Of a stretch of 64,000 bases of DNA, positions 16,511 through 24,802 are shown piece after piece. The number at the start of each line of letters is the position of its first letter. The first letter of the stretch is position 1. This DNA comes from Stenotrophomonas tumulicola (GTDB lineage Bacteria; Pseudomonadota; Gammaproteobacteria; Xanthomonadales; Xanthomonadaceae): assembly GCF_014117215.1 (NCBI RefSeq), contig NZ_JACGXS010000001.1, positions 806,001-870,000 of the forward strand, in the 5' to 3' direction. The notes below the pieces were generated by a model. That model did not search any database. It saw only the letters and a program-made list of their open reading frames with translations, and was not told where the DNA came from. The position numbers and the translations under genes were made by a program.

Positions 16511-16550
16511 GCGTCAGAGTTTGGTCGGAGAAATGACGACCGGCGTTAAC
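16511..16550 (-). promoter_or_regulatory. Bipartite element upstream of dgkA, shared with eptA
   Basis: In plus-strand terms, GCGTCRGAKTTTGGTCGGAG (16511-16530) followed after 13 bases by CGTTAAC (16544-16550). The same two blocks occur at 19694-19713 and 19728-19734, upstream of eptA. The element starts 32 bp upstream of the dgkA start codon and overlaps the end of the sensor kinase gene. It is a candidate binding site for the adjacent response regulator, or a shared promoter core. Confidence 0.55.
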
Positions 16551-17862
16551 TTTTCGCGAGGCTGGAGGACAGGTCGACGATGGCCCTGGTGCCTCGGCCA
16601 TCGTCCTTGGCCTCGAACCTCAGGTTCCAGCCCAGGTGCCCGCACAGGCGCGCGATGAGCTCCAGGCCGATTCCTTGTCCATCGCGCAGCTCGCCACGGA
16701 CCATCCGCGCGTAGAGCGCGCTGATCTCCTGGGGAGTCATGCCGTGGCCGGGATCGTCGATGACCACCTCGGCACGCTGGCTGATGCTGACCTGGATATC
16801 GCCCTTGTCGCTGTTCTCGATGGCATTGCGGATCAGGTTTCCGATCACCACCGACACCACCGCGGTCGGTGCCAGGATGATCGGCTTGCCCGCGGGCGCC
16901 ACCGTGATGGTGAGGCTCTTGTCGCCACTCAGGAAGCGATGATCGGCCGCCAGCGTTTCGACCAGCTCGTCCAGTGCGATCAGTTCGCTGGTCTTCTCCA
17001 GCCGGTCCGGGCTCTTGGCCAGCACCAGCAGGATGGATATCAGTTCCTCGACCTGCGCGGTGATCTGCTTGATCCGGCCGAGCTGTTGCTGGGTGGTCTT
17101 TGCCGAGGTGCCGGGCTGGGACGCAAGGTCGGCCGCCCCGTCGATGATGGCGATCGGCGTGCGCAGTTCGTGGCTGACGCTGTTGATGAACTGCCGTTCG
17201 CGTTCGACGAACTGTTCGTTGCGGCGGATGTAGTCATTCAACGATTCGGTGATGACGGCCTGTTCGGAACTGGCCAGCGGATCAATGTCGATCACCTGTC
17301 CTGGCTGTTCGGGGGTGAGCCTGCGGATGCGATTGGAAAGATCGGTCAATGGCTTCAGCACCCGGCCCAGCCCCCAGGCAACCAGCAGGCCGAGCAGGAC
17401 GATGGCCAGCACGTTCGATCCCAGCATCCACAACCCCAGGTTGTCCTCGTGGTGCTGCAGCTCGGTGATCTCCAATGCCAGCACCAGCTTCCTGCCGCGG
17501 ACCTCCCTGACCAGGATCACCTTGTCCTGGTCGCCCACGCGTACCCCGTCGTGGACGCCGGGGGGATAGGGCGCGTAGACGGCGGGAATCGGCGACTGCT
17601 CGTCATCGCCGAACAGCTGGACGGTGTTGGTGTCGGTCCAGCGATAGTTCGGATCCTCGTCGCTGCGCTGGATGAAATGATCCAGCTCGGACTGCAGCAA
17701 CGAGGTCCAGGTCAGGTCCTCGGCCTGCGAGTTGACGATCTGGCCGTGCAGGAAAACCGCGACCGAAAGCAGGGCGGCATACAGCAGCAGCCAACGGGTG
17801 ACGCGGGTGCGCAGGCTGGTGCGCCCCTTTTCCGGCGTGCGCGGGGTGGTCTTTGGGGTCAT
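16546..17862 (-). CDS. Two-component sensor histidine kinase
   Basis: A 438-residue membrane kinase. Helices at about residues 24-42 and 143-166 flank a ~100-residue periplasmic sensor region. A HAMP-like segment follows, then the dimerisation box FINSVSHELRTPIAII with the phospho-acceptor His231, an N-box IGNLIRNAIENSDKG, and G-boxes DDPGHGM and GQGIGLELI. Surrounding genes (eptA, dgkA, an ArnT-like transferase and PAP2) and the divergent OmpR-type regulator suggest it senses envelope damage or cationic peptides, like PmrB/ColS. The specific signal cannot be read. It is 83 bp downstream of eptA on the same strand and probably co-transcribed with it. Confidence 0.9.
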   Translation of the reverse strand: MTPKTTPRTPEKGRTSLRTRVTRWLLLYAALLSVAVFLHGQIVNSQAEDLTWTSLLQSELDHFIQRSDEDPNYRWTDTNTVQLFGDDEQSPIPAVYAPYPPGVHDGVRVGDQDKVILVREVRGRKLVLALEITELQHHEDNLGLWMLGSNVLAIVLLGLLVAWGLGRVLKPLTDLSNRIRRLTPEQPGQVIDIDPLASSEQAVITESLNDYIRRNEQFVERERQFINSVSHELRTPIAIIDGAADLASQPGTSAKTTQQQLGRIKQITAQVEELISILLVLAKSPDRLEKTSELIALDELVETLAADHRFLSGDKSLTITVAPAGKPIILAPTAVVSVVIGNLIRNAIENSDKGDIQVSISQRAEVVIDDPGHGMTPQEISALYARMVRGELRDGQGIGLELIARLCGHLGWNLRFEAKDDGRGTRAIVDLSSSLAKS

Positions 17863-17945
17863 GGTCTACTCGGGCGCATCTGCCGGGGTGGCGGCGGGAT
17901 GTGTCCATGCTAACCGACGTGCCGTGGCCGCCGGCAACGTCCCGC

Positions 17946-19658
17946 TCAGGCCTGGTTGACCGGCGGCACGCATGCGGCGAACAGGTCCATGCCCGGATCG
18001 TGCGCGGTGGTCTGTACCTGCATCAGGCCCAGGATGGAGGAGAACAGCGCGTCATGGTCGGTCCTCTGCATCGCGCGTTGGCGAAGGCAGTCGATATCCA
18101 GCCCGCGGTCGACAGCGAAGCGGCTGGAGAACCACATGACCATGGGAACACGCGTCTGTTCGGCCGGGGCAATGGCATACGGAACGCCATGCAGGTAAAG
18201 GCCCTTCTCGCCGAGCGATTCGCCATGGTCGGACACATAGACCAGGCCGGTGTCGTAGTCTTCCATCGCCTGCAGTTCGTGGATTGCGTGGGCCAGGAAA
18301 TGATCGGTGTACAGCACGGCATTGTCGTAGGCGTTGACGATTTCCTCGCGTGGGCAGTTGCCCAGGTCGGGGTTCTGGCAGGGTGGGGTGAACTTGCGGA
18401 AGCCGTCGGGATAGCGCTGGAAGTAGCTGGGTCCGTGGTTGCCCAGCTGGTGCAGGACCACCACGCGGTCCCCTGGCTGGCTGCGGGCGCGCTCGCCCAG
18501 CTGCCTGAGCAGGATCTCGTCCATGCAGCGCCCGTTCGCGCACAGGTCGGCGTCGGTGGCGTCGGACAGTGATTCGAACGTGGTTCCATCGCACACGCCC
18601 TTGCAGCCGGACTGGTTGTCGCGCCACAACGTGGTGATGCCGACCTTGTCCAGCACGTTGAGCAGCGACTGCTGGCGGTGGATCTGCTTCTCGTCGTAGT
18701 TGCGCCGTCCCAGTGGAGAGAACATGCAGGGCAGGGAAACTTCCGTGCTGGTGCCGCAGGAATGCATGTCGGGGAAGTTGATGACACCGATCTGGGCAAG
18801 CTCCGGCGTGGTCTGCCGTGCATACCCGTTGAGGCCCCAGTTCTGCGCCCGTACGGTCTCGCCAACCACCAGCACCAGCAGCCTCGGGCGGCTGCCGGCC
18901 GGACGCGCGACGGCCACTGCATCGGTGGCGATCGGCGTCTTCGGCGCCCGGTTGATCGGCGGGTTGGAGGTCAGGTTCTGCTTCAGGCCGATCAGGTAGT
19001 TCATCGGCGAGGCAAGGTACTTGATCTCCCGATGGTTGCGTACCATCGCGGCGACCTCGGCCGACGACAGCAGGGTGGAGCCCAGTGCAAGGGCCACCAG
19101 GCCGACCATGAAAAGTGGACGCACCCACGCCGTGCGGGTGATGGAACGCGCTGTGATGCGGACCCGCCAGAGCAGGGCAACCGGCAGCAGGGCATACAGC
19201 AGCAGCGGTCCGACAAGCGAGGTGGTAAGCAGTTCGCGGGATTCCTTGGCATCGGTGTGCAGGATGTTGCGCACCATGTCCGCATCCATGAAGACACCGT
19301 AGGTGGTCATGTAATGCACGGCCATCGCCGTGGTGACCAGCAACACCGACAGCACGGGCTTGGCCGTCCAGCGCCACACCAGCAGCGACAATAGCAGCCC
19401 GTTCACGGCAACCAGCAGGCCGGACAGCGACGCGATGAACAGCAGGTTGCCCGGATGCAGTGCAGTGGCCGCTTTCCAGAACGGCCCGTTGCTGAGCACC
19501 GCGAAGAACACCGCAGCGGCCAGGATCAGCTGTTCCTGGCTGAGCGCCGGGCGCCATGCGAGCACCGCCCGGAGCAGGGTCCGGGCGCGGGGAACGTCAT
19601 CTGCGGAGGTGTTCGCCGCAGGTTGCAGGGATTCGGAAATTGCCACGTCGCTTGCCAT
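17946..19658 (-). CDS. eptA: Phosphoethanolamine transferase, lipid A type (EptA/MCR family)
   Basis: A 570-residue inner-membrane enzyme with five N-terminal helices (to about residue 200) and a periplasmic sulfatase-fold domain. Active-site features: zinc ligand in VVGETVRAQNWG (Glu267), CGTSTEVSLPCMFS with the phosphoethanolamine-accepting Thr305, and YVSDHGESLGE for the second zinc site. Several cysteine pairs (e.g. GCKGVC, CANGRC) would form the disulfides typical of EptA/MCR proteins. It transfers phosphoethanolamine from phosphatidylethanolamine to lipid A phosphates, lowering negative charge. It heads the minus-strand envelope operon and is divergent from the response regulator. Confidence 0.92.
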   Translation of the reverse strand: MASDVAISESLQPAANTSADDVPRARTLLRAVLAWRPALSQEQLILAAAVFFAVLSNGPFWKAATALHPGNLLFIASLSGLLVAVNGLLLSLLVWRWTAKPVLSVLLVTTAMAVHYMTTYGVFMDADMVRNILHTDAKESRELLTTSLVGPLLLYALLPVALLWRVRITARSITRTAWVRPLFMVGLVALALGSTLLSSAEVAAMVRNHREIKYLASPMNYLIGLKQNLTSNPPINRAPKTPIATDAVAVARPAGSRPRLLVLVVGETVRAQNWGLNGYARQTTPELAQIGVINFPDMHSCGTSTEVSLPCMFSPLGRRNYDEKQIHRQQSLLNVLDKVGITTLWRDNQSGCKGVCDGTTFESLSDATDADLCANGRCMDEILLRQLGERARSQPGDRVVVLHQLGNHGPSYFQRYPDGFRKFTPPCQNPDLGNCPREEIVNAYDNAVLYTDHFLAHAIHELQAMEDYDTGLVYVSDHGESLGEKGLYLHGVPYAIAPAEQTRVPMVMWFSSRFAVDRGLDIDCLRQRAMQRTDHDALFSSILGLMQVQTTAHDPGMDLFAACVPPVNQA

Positions 19659-19693
19659 CTGATGGATGTTGGGCGGCGAGTCTGTTGCGCGTG

Positions 19694-19734
19694 GCGTCGG
19701 ATTTTGGTCGGAGCAGGGCTATCCTTTCGTTAAC
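19694..19734. promoter_or_regulatory. Bipartite element in the eptA/response-regulator spacer
   Basis: GCGTCGGATTTTGGTCGGAG (19694-19713), 14 bases, CGTTAAC (19728-19734). It matches the block upstream of dgkA at 18 of 20 positions plus all seven of the second block. It starts 36 bp upstream of the eptA start codon and ends about 90 bp before the regulator gene. It is a likely response-regulator site. Confidence 0.55.
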
Positions 19735-19825
19735 GGGACACGGCATGTGCCGGGTTGGAATGCTAGGCTCGCCTCGATAGCGCTGCGCCAGCGCCGTGTT
19801 TTCCTTGATACCCCGGAGGTTTCAG

Positions 19826-20527
19826 ATGCGCATTCTGGTCGTCGAGGACAATCGCCAGCTGGTGTCCACGGTATTCCAGTACTTCGAAGAACGCGGCCAT
19901 GAGCTGGATGTCGCGCCGGATGGTGTTACCGGCCTGCACCTGGCCACGAGCAACAGTTACGATGCAGTCATCCTGGACTGGATGCTGCCCAGGATGGACG
20001 GGCCGGACGTGCTCAAGCGCCTGCGCGAGGACCACGGCAGTGCCGTGCCGGTGTTGATGCTGACCGCGCGCGACGAACTGCCTGACAAGATCACCGGCTT
20101 CCGTTCAGGCGCCGACGACTATCTGACCAAGCCTTTCGAATTGCCCGAACTGGAAGTGCGGCTGGAAGCGTTGTTCCTGAGGGCGCAGGGAAGGACCGCG
20201 CAGAAGAGGCTGGTGGTCGGTGACCTGTCGCTGGACCTGCGTTCGCTGGAGGCCACGCGCCAGGGGCAGTCACTGCATCTGTACCCGGCCTGCCGGAAGC
20301 TGCTGGAAGTGCTGATGCGTGCCAGCCCCGCGGCGGTGCCGCGGCAGCAACTGGAATATGCGCTGTGGGGCGATGACCCGCCGGACGCGAACCTGCTGCG
20401 CTCGCATATCTACGAACTGCGCCGCAGCGTCGATGGTCCTTTCAGCACCAAGTTGATCCAGACGCTGCCACGCGTCGGCTACCGGCTTGCCGCCGCTGCC
20501 ACCCAGGCGAGGCAGGCGGCGGAGTGA
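19826..20527 (+). CDS. OmpR/PhoB-family response regulator
   Basis: A 233-residue two-component regulator. The receiver domain (1-~115) has the acidic pocket VVEDN, phosphorylation site Asp51 in AVILDWMLPRMDG, a switch Thr in LMLTARDE and Lys in DDYLTKPFE. The winged-helix output domain (~130-225) ends with LLRSHIYELRRSVDGP and VGYRLAA. The ATG at 19826 has GGAGG at 19815-19819. It is divergent from eptA, and its sensor kinase lies just beyond eptA, so the pair is split across the shared promoter region. It probably controls eptA and dgkA through the repeated element. Confidence 0.92.
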   Translation: MRILVVEDNRQLVSTVFQYFEERGHELDVAPDGVTGLHLATSNSYDAVILDWMLPRMDGPDVLKRLREDHGSAVPVLMLTARDELPDKITGFRSGADDYLTKPFELPELEVRLEALFLRAQGRTAQKRLVVGDLSLDLRSLEATRQGQSLHLYPACRKLLEVLMRASPAAVPRQQLEYALWGDDPPDANLLRSHIYELRRSVDGPFSTKLIQTLPRVGYRLAAAATQARQAAE

Positions 20528-20534
20528 CGCCCGC

Positions 20535-20570
20535 TTGACCGTGTGCGACACATGTCGCACACTTGCGACA
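20535..20570 (+). promoter_or_regulatory. BlaI-type operator and promoter
   Basis: A 20-bp inverted repeat, TGTGCGACA (20542-20550), CA, TGTCGCACA (20553-20561), contains the core ACA-N2-TGT found in BlaI/MecI operators. A TTGACC -35 (20535-20540) lies just upstream, so the repeat occupies the promoter spacer and -10 region. A further half-site TTGCGACA occurs at 20563-20570. Repression by the downstream BlaI-like protein is inferred. Confidence 0.62.
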
Positions 20571-20578
20571 CACGTCAA

Positions 20579-20980
20579 ATGGATGCGTCGATGAACCCTC
20601 CGACCACGCCCTCCAATGCGGAGCTGGAACTGTTGAAGTGCCTGTGGCGGCATGAGAGCTGCAGCGCACGGGAGCTGCACGATGCGGTTGGCCCCAAGCT
20701 GGAGTGGTCCTATTCGTCCACGCGGAAGACGCTCGAACGCATGGTCGACAAGGGACTGGTCGGTGAAGGCGTGGAGCGCGGGCTCAACATCTACCGTGCC
20801 AGGGTGGGAAAGGTGGCCACGTTGGCTGCGCTCAGCGCTGATTTCGCCCGCCGCGTGCTGGAGATCGACGGACCGCTGCCTGCACAGGCCTTCGCGGATA
20901 GTCGCCTGTTGAGTGAGGGCGAGCTGGAACAGCTGGAATCGCTGCTGCGCGATGACGCTGCCAAGGATCGGCGGGCATGA
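20579..20980 (+). CDS. BlaI/MecI/CopY family transcriptional repressor
   Basis: A 133-residue winged-helix repressor. The DNA-binding domain (about residues 5-75) has the family pattern SNAELELLKCLWRHESCSARELHDAV, then SYSSTRKTLERMVDKGLV, followed by a dimerisation helix (LLSEGELEQLESLLRDD). BlaI proteins are normally inactivated when a membrane M56 sensor-protease partner senses cell-wall damage; such a partner is encoded directly downstream with a 4-bp ATGA overlap. Starts at 20579 and 20591 are both possible. Neither has a clear Shine-Dalgarno sequence, and both lie just after the palindromic operator. Confidence 0.88.
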   Translation: MDASMNPPTTPSNAELELLKCLWRHESCSARELHDAVGPKLEWSYSSTRKTLERMVDKGLVGEGVERGLNIYRARVGKVATLAALSADFARRVLEIDGPLPAQAFADSRLLSEGELEQLESLLRDDAAKDRRA

Positions 20981-22476
20981 GCGCCCTGTCGGTTACGTTC
21001 TGGATGACCCACCTGCTGGCCAGCCTGGTCGTGGCCGGGCTGGCGCTTGTCCTCGGCACGCGCCTGCACGCGGCCTTGGGCCTGTCCCAGGCCGCGCGCG
21101 GGTATTGGGGAGGCGTGTGGTTGCTCGGCACCTTGCCGCCGCTGGTTGCCGCCGTCATGGCGGCCTGCCTGGCAGACGCCGCGGTGGCACTGCCGATGCT
21201 GCCGACACTGCCCTTGCCGGTCGCGTTGGACGTCGCGCTGTCGACACAGCAGGCCGGTACTGGCGGGGGTTCGTTGATGGAACTGCTGCCCGCGCCGGGG
21301 GCGATGCTCGCCACGGCGTATGTGATCGGGCTGGGCATCGCGTTGCTGCGCGAACTGCGCGGCAGCATCGCGCTTGCGTTGCTGGTGGGGCGTGCCGTAC
21401 CGGTTGATGCGGGCGCCTGGCCCGGTCCGGCGTCGATGCACGAGGTCGCCCGGTTGGCCGATGCCGGAATCGCGGTGCGTTCAAGCCAACACCCGTTCAG
21501 TCCCTTCGCCGTTGCCTGGCCGCGACAGGCCATCATCGTGCCCGTGGACGCATTGTCTGGACTGGGCGATGCCGAGCTGGCGCTGATACTGCGGCATGAA
21601 TCAGCACACCTTGCCGCGCGCGATCCACAGCGTGCCGCGTGGATGCGCTGCGTCGGTGCGGTGCTGTGGTTCAATCCGTTCGTGCGCCGCATTGCCGCCC
21701 GGGTGCAGATGGCAGCGGAGCTGCGCTGCGATGCCAGTGCGCTCGCTGGTGACGCGCATGCCGGTCGCACCTTCGCGGCCGCCTACCTGCACACGCTGCG
21801 ACGGTACGCTTGCCTGCCTGCGTCGGCTACAGCATTGAACCACCGCGACCTGGACGGCCACGCGTTGCGGATCCGGCACATGCTGCATGGAGACCCCGGC
21901 AGGGGCACTCCGCGCGTCCTGCGCGCCGGCTTTGCCTGCACCGGCATCATCGCGGTGGGCGTGCTGTCGTTGGCCGAGGTTGCCCTGGCCACGTCGGTGA
22001 TGGCAGCAACCCGCATGCAGGCCGCGCCTGACATGCCCCCCAGCGCGGTTGCCGCCGCCCGGGTTCCGGCATCGAATGCGTCGGCATTCCGTTTGCAGCC
22101 CCCACTGGCTTCCGCGCGGATCAGCGGAAGCTTCGGCGAGGGGGGCAGCATCCGCGAGCGTCCCCACCGGGGCACCGACTTTGCAGCCCGGGTGGGAACG
22201 CAGGTGCTGGCCCCGGCAGCGGGCGTGGTAACGGCGGCGACGAAGGCGTATCCCGGCGGGCCGAACTACGGCACCGTCGTGGTGCTGGACCATGGCGATG
22301 GCTGGCAATCACTGTATGCGCACCTGGATGGCATGGATGTACAGGTCGGCCAACGCGTTGCTGCCGGCGAGCAGATCGCCCGTGTTGGCCGCAGTGGACG
22401 GGTAACCGGACCGCATCTTCACCTTGAGGTGCTGCACCACGGCCAGCGGGTCGACCCGGAGCACCTGCTGCGCTAG
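20977..22476 (+). CDS. M56 (BlaR1-like) membrane metallopeptidase fused to an M23 (LytM) endopeptidase domain
   Basis: A 499-residue fusion. The N-terminal half is a BlaR1/MecR1-type membrane protease with helices near residues 8-30, 44-68, 108-127 and 317-342 and the zinc motif HESAH (207-211). The C-terminal ~115 residues form a LytM/M23 domain: SGSFGEGG, HRGTD (His397, Asp401), YAHLDGM (His449) and the HLH pair (480-482), so all zinc and catalytic residues are present. Instead of the penicillin-binding sensor of BlaR1, a peptidoglycan hydrolase-like domain occupies the periplasmic C-terminus. It overlaps the BlaI gene by 4 bp, so signalling from peptidoglycan state to BlaI is a reasonable inference. 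Confidence 0.86.
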   Translation: MSALSVTFWMTHLLASLVVAGLALVLGTRLHAALGLSQAARGYWGGVWLLGTLPPLVAAVMAACLADAAVALPMLPTLPLPVALDVALSTQQAGTGGGSLMELLPAPGAMLATAYVIGLGIALLRELRGSIALALLVGRAVPVDAGAWPGPASMHEVARLADAGIAVRSSQHPFSPFAVAWPRQAIIVPVDALSGLGDAELALILRHESAHLAARDPQRAAWMRCVGAVLWFNPFVRRIAARVQMAAELRCDASALAGDAHAGRTFAAAYLHTLRRYACLPASATALNHRDLDGHALRIRHMLHGDPGRGTPRVLRAGFACTGIIAVGVLSLAEVALATSVMAATRMQAAPDMPPSAVAAARVPASNASAFRLQPPLASARISGSFGEGGSIRERPHRGTDFAARVGTQVLAPAAGVVTAATKAYPGGPNYGTVVVLDHGDGWQSLYAHLDGMDVQVGQRVAAGEQIARVGRSGRVTGPHLHLEVLHHGQRVDPEHLLR

Positions 22477-22525
22477 CGGGATGCGACGCCGCCTGGCGCG
22501 CCCCTTCTTTCTTGTTCCATCCGCT

Positions 22526-22541
22526 TTCCCGGCTGCGGGAA
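22526..22541. terminator. TTCCCG-GCTG-CGGGAA hairpin after the M56-M23 gene
   Basis: A perfect six-base stem with a GCTG tetraloop, 50 bp downstream of the M56-M23 stop and upstream of the receptor gene. A pyrimidine-rich run (CCCCTTCTTTCTTG) precedes it at 22501-22514. It may terminate the blaI operon, though no T-tract follows directly. Confidence 0.38.
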
Positions 22542-22585
22542 GGATATGTGCTGCCTGTACGTTTGATACCCAAGGAGGATGATCC

Positions 22586-24775
22586 ATGCCCGTTTCCGTG
22601 AACCCGATGCCTTGGGTCGGCATGCTGTTGCTGCTGCCACACGGCAAGCTTGCCGCGCAGGACCCGACACCGCCAGCGACCGATATCGATGCGGTAACGG
22701 TACAAGGCGCCCGCTACGACGCGCGGCGCGATGAAACGGCGTCGCGCATCGTGGCAGGCCGTGAAGAGCTGGCGCGGCATGGAGACACGTTGCTGACCGA
22801 TGCGCTCAAGCGGCTGCCGGGGGTGACCGTGGGGGTACCTGCGCCGGGGCGATCCGGCGCCATTGCGCTGCGCGGCATGGGCGCCGGATATACCCAGGTC
22901 CTGCTGGACGGCCAGTTGCCGCCGGTAGGCTTCGACATCGATTCACTGACCCCGCAGATGGTCGAGCGTGTCGAGATCCTGCGTTCGGCGACGGCAGACC
23001 AGCGTGCCGAAGCAATTGCAGGAACGATCAACATCGTCCTGGCATCGGCCAAGCGGGAAGACAGCGACAGGGTACAGCTGGCGTGGGCGGCGGCGTCCAA
23101 TGGCCGCCAGGTTCCATCGGCTACCTGGCAGCGCAATCGCCAGCAGGGGCCACGCAGCGATGCGCTCATCGCTACCGTGTCGCGCCGCGCATTCGGTGTC
23201 GAGGAATCGGCAGCCGAGCGCGAATGGGACGCAACCGGTGCAGAGCGCATCGCCCGGAGCAGCCGGCTGCGGTCCGAAGGCAGCCGCTCGACGCTGAATC
23301 TTTCACCGAGCATGGAACTGCAGCTGGACGAGGACAATACGCTGCGGCTGCAGGGCAGCGCCGAAGGCAGCCGTTTCGAGCGCATCACCGATATCGAGTG
23401 GGACACGCAGCGTGGCGCACCGCTGCGCCATGTGCAGTACCGGCAGCAAAGCGACGTCGAGGTGGCGCTGCTGCGCGGCGACGTCCGCTGGACAAGGAAG
23501 CTGGAAGAGGGCGGTACGTTTGAAGCCAAGCTGGGCGTCGGCGGCAACCGCGAGCGCAACCAGTATCGCGAACATGGCCGGGACATCCAGGGCCAGCCCA
23601 GCATGGAAGAGCACACCGCCGCCAGGCTGCGGGTGCATGGAATCAGCAGCAGTGGCAGCCATGCGCCGTCGGGCGTCGGCCGGCACAGCATGCGAACAGG
23701 CTGGGAAGCGAGCCTGGACGGGCGGCGTGAGGACCGCATGCAAGCGATCCAGTACCCAGGCAGCAACGATCCGGACATGCTCAGTGACCTCGGCTTCGAC
23801 GCGGAGATACGTCGGCTTGCCTTCTACACCCAGGACGAGTTCACGGTCGGGCCGCGTTGGTCGGTGTACCTGGGGGCGCGCTGGGAGCGGATTGAAACCA
23901 CCAGCGAGGGCAGCGGATTCATGCCGATCCGCAACCGGCAGCAGATGCTCGCGCCGGTGCTGCAATCGCTGTGGAAGCTGGGTGGTGGCAATGAGGGCAA
24001 CGACCACGACAGCACGCGGCTTCGGGTTGCCTTCAGCCGTACGTTCAAGGCGCCGACCCTGGGCAGCATCATGCCGCGGCCATACACCACGACCAACAAC
24101 CGCCCGTTGAACCCCGACCAGATCGGCAACCCAGCATTGCGCCCGGAACGGGCGACCGGCTTGGACCTGTCGCTGGAGACGGATACGGGCAACGGCAGCC
24201 GCTTCAACATCGGCGGCTACCTGCGGAAGATCGATGATGTGGTGCGCACGGAACTGCGCCAGCAGGAGGGGCGCTGGATGGCAATGCCGGTCAATGGCGC
24301 TGACGCCACGGCGTGGGGCCTGGAGATGGATGGCAGCCTGACCTTGTCCAAGGTGTTCAAAGGCTTCCCCCCGATCGATCTCAGGTTCAACGCCACCCGC
24401 GCATGGTCACGGGTCGACGATGTCCAGGGGCCGTACAACCGCATTCCCGAGCAGGTGCCCTTCAGCGCCACGCTTGGCGCCGACTACCGGATCAGCCCGC
24501 GCTGGAGTACCGGCATCAGCTATGGCCATGGCAGCAGCCGTGAGATCCAGACGACCCCCATCCAGCTTGATTTCGCCTCGGCACGACGCGAGCTGGATAT
24601 CCACGCCAACTGGACACTCAACGCTGCAACCCGGTTGCACCTGAGTGCCAGCAACCTGCTGCAGCAGGAACTGGATAGTGGGCAGCGCTACCTGCTGGCC
24701 GGGGAGAGCCAGGAGCTGACGCGCAGCCGGCGTGGCACGGCCCTGTTCCGTGTCCAACTGGAGATCCAGCTGTAG
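22586..24775 (+). CDS. TonB-dependent outer-membrane receptor
   Basis: A 729-residue receptor. A short hydrophobic N-terminus (MPWVGMLLLLPHGKLAAQD) acts as the export signal. The TonB-box/plug follows (IDAVTVQGARYDARRDETAS, LLTDALKRLPGVTVG, IALRGMGAGYTQVLLDGQ) and the plug end is EAIAGTINIVLA. The barrel includes FSRTFKAPTLGSIMPRPY and NPALRPERATGLDLS. It ends in leucine (LEIQL) instead of the usual aromatic residue. The plug resembles catecholate/Fe-siderophore receptors; the ligand is unknown. AAGGAGG stands before the ATG at 22586. It follows the blaI operon but is probably separately transcribed. Confidence 0.9.
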   Translation: MPVSVNPMPWVGMLLLLPHGKLAAQDPTPPATDIDAVTVQGARYDARRDETASRIVAGREELARHGDTLLTDALKRLPGVTVGVPAPGRSGAIALRGMGAGYTQVLLDGQLPPVGFDIDSLTPQMVERVEILRSATADQRAEAIAGTINIVLASAKREDSDRVQLAWAAASNGRQVPSATWQRNRQQGPRSDALIATVSRRAFGVEESAAEREWDATGAERIARSSRLRSEGSRSTLNLSPSMELQLDEDNTLRLQGSAEGSRFERITDIEWDTQRGAPLRHVQYRQQSDVEVALLRGDVRWTRKLEEGGTFEAKLGVGGNRERNQYREHGRDIQGQPSMEEHTAARLRVHGISSSGSHAPSGVGRHSMRTGWEASLDGRREDRMQAIQYPGSNDPDMLSDLGFDAEIRRLAFYTQDEFTVGPRWSVYLGARWERIETTSEGSGFMPIRNRQQMLAPVLQSLWKLGGGNEGNDHDSTRLRVAFSRTFKAPTLGSIMPRPYTTTNNRPLNPDQIGNPALRPERATGLDLSLETDTGNGSRFNIGGYLRKIDDVVRTELRQQEGRWMAMPVNGADATAWGLEMDGSLTLSKVFKGFPPIDLRFNATRAWSRVDDVQGPYNRIPEQVPFSATLGADYRISPRWSTGISYGHGSSREIQTTPIQLDFASARRELDIHANWTLNAATRLHLSASNLLQQELDSGQRYLLAGESQELTRSRRGTALFRVQLEIQL

Positions 24776-24802
24776 CGCGAGGTCCTGCCGTGAAGTCGCC
24801 GG

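Noticed and set aside
16478-16601. Extended N-terminus for dgkA starting at 16601
   Set aside because: It would overlap the sensor kinase gene and place the eptA-shared element within the coding sequence. The extra 41 residues do not resemble DgkA.
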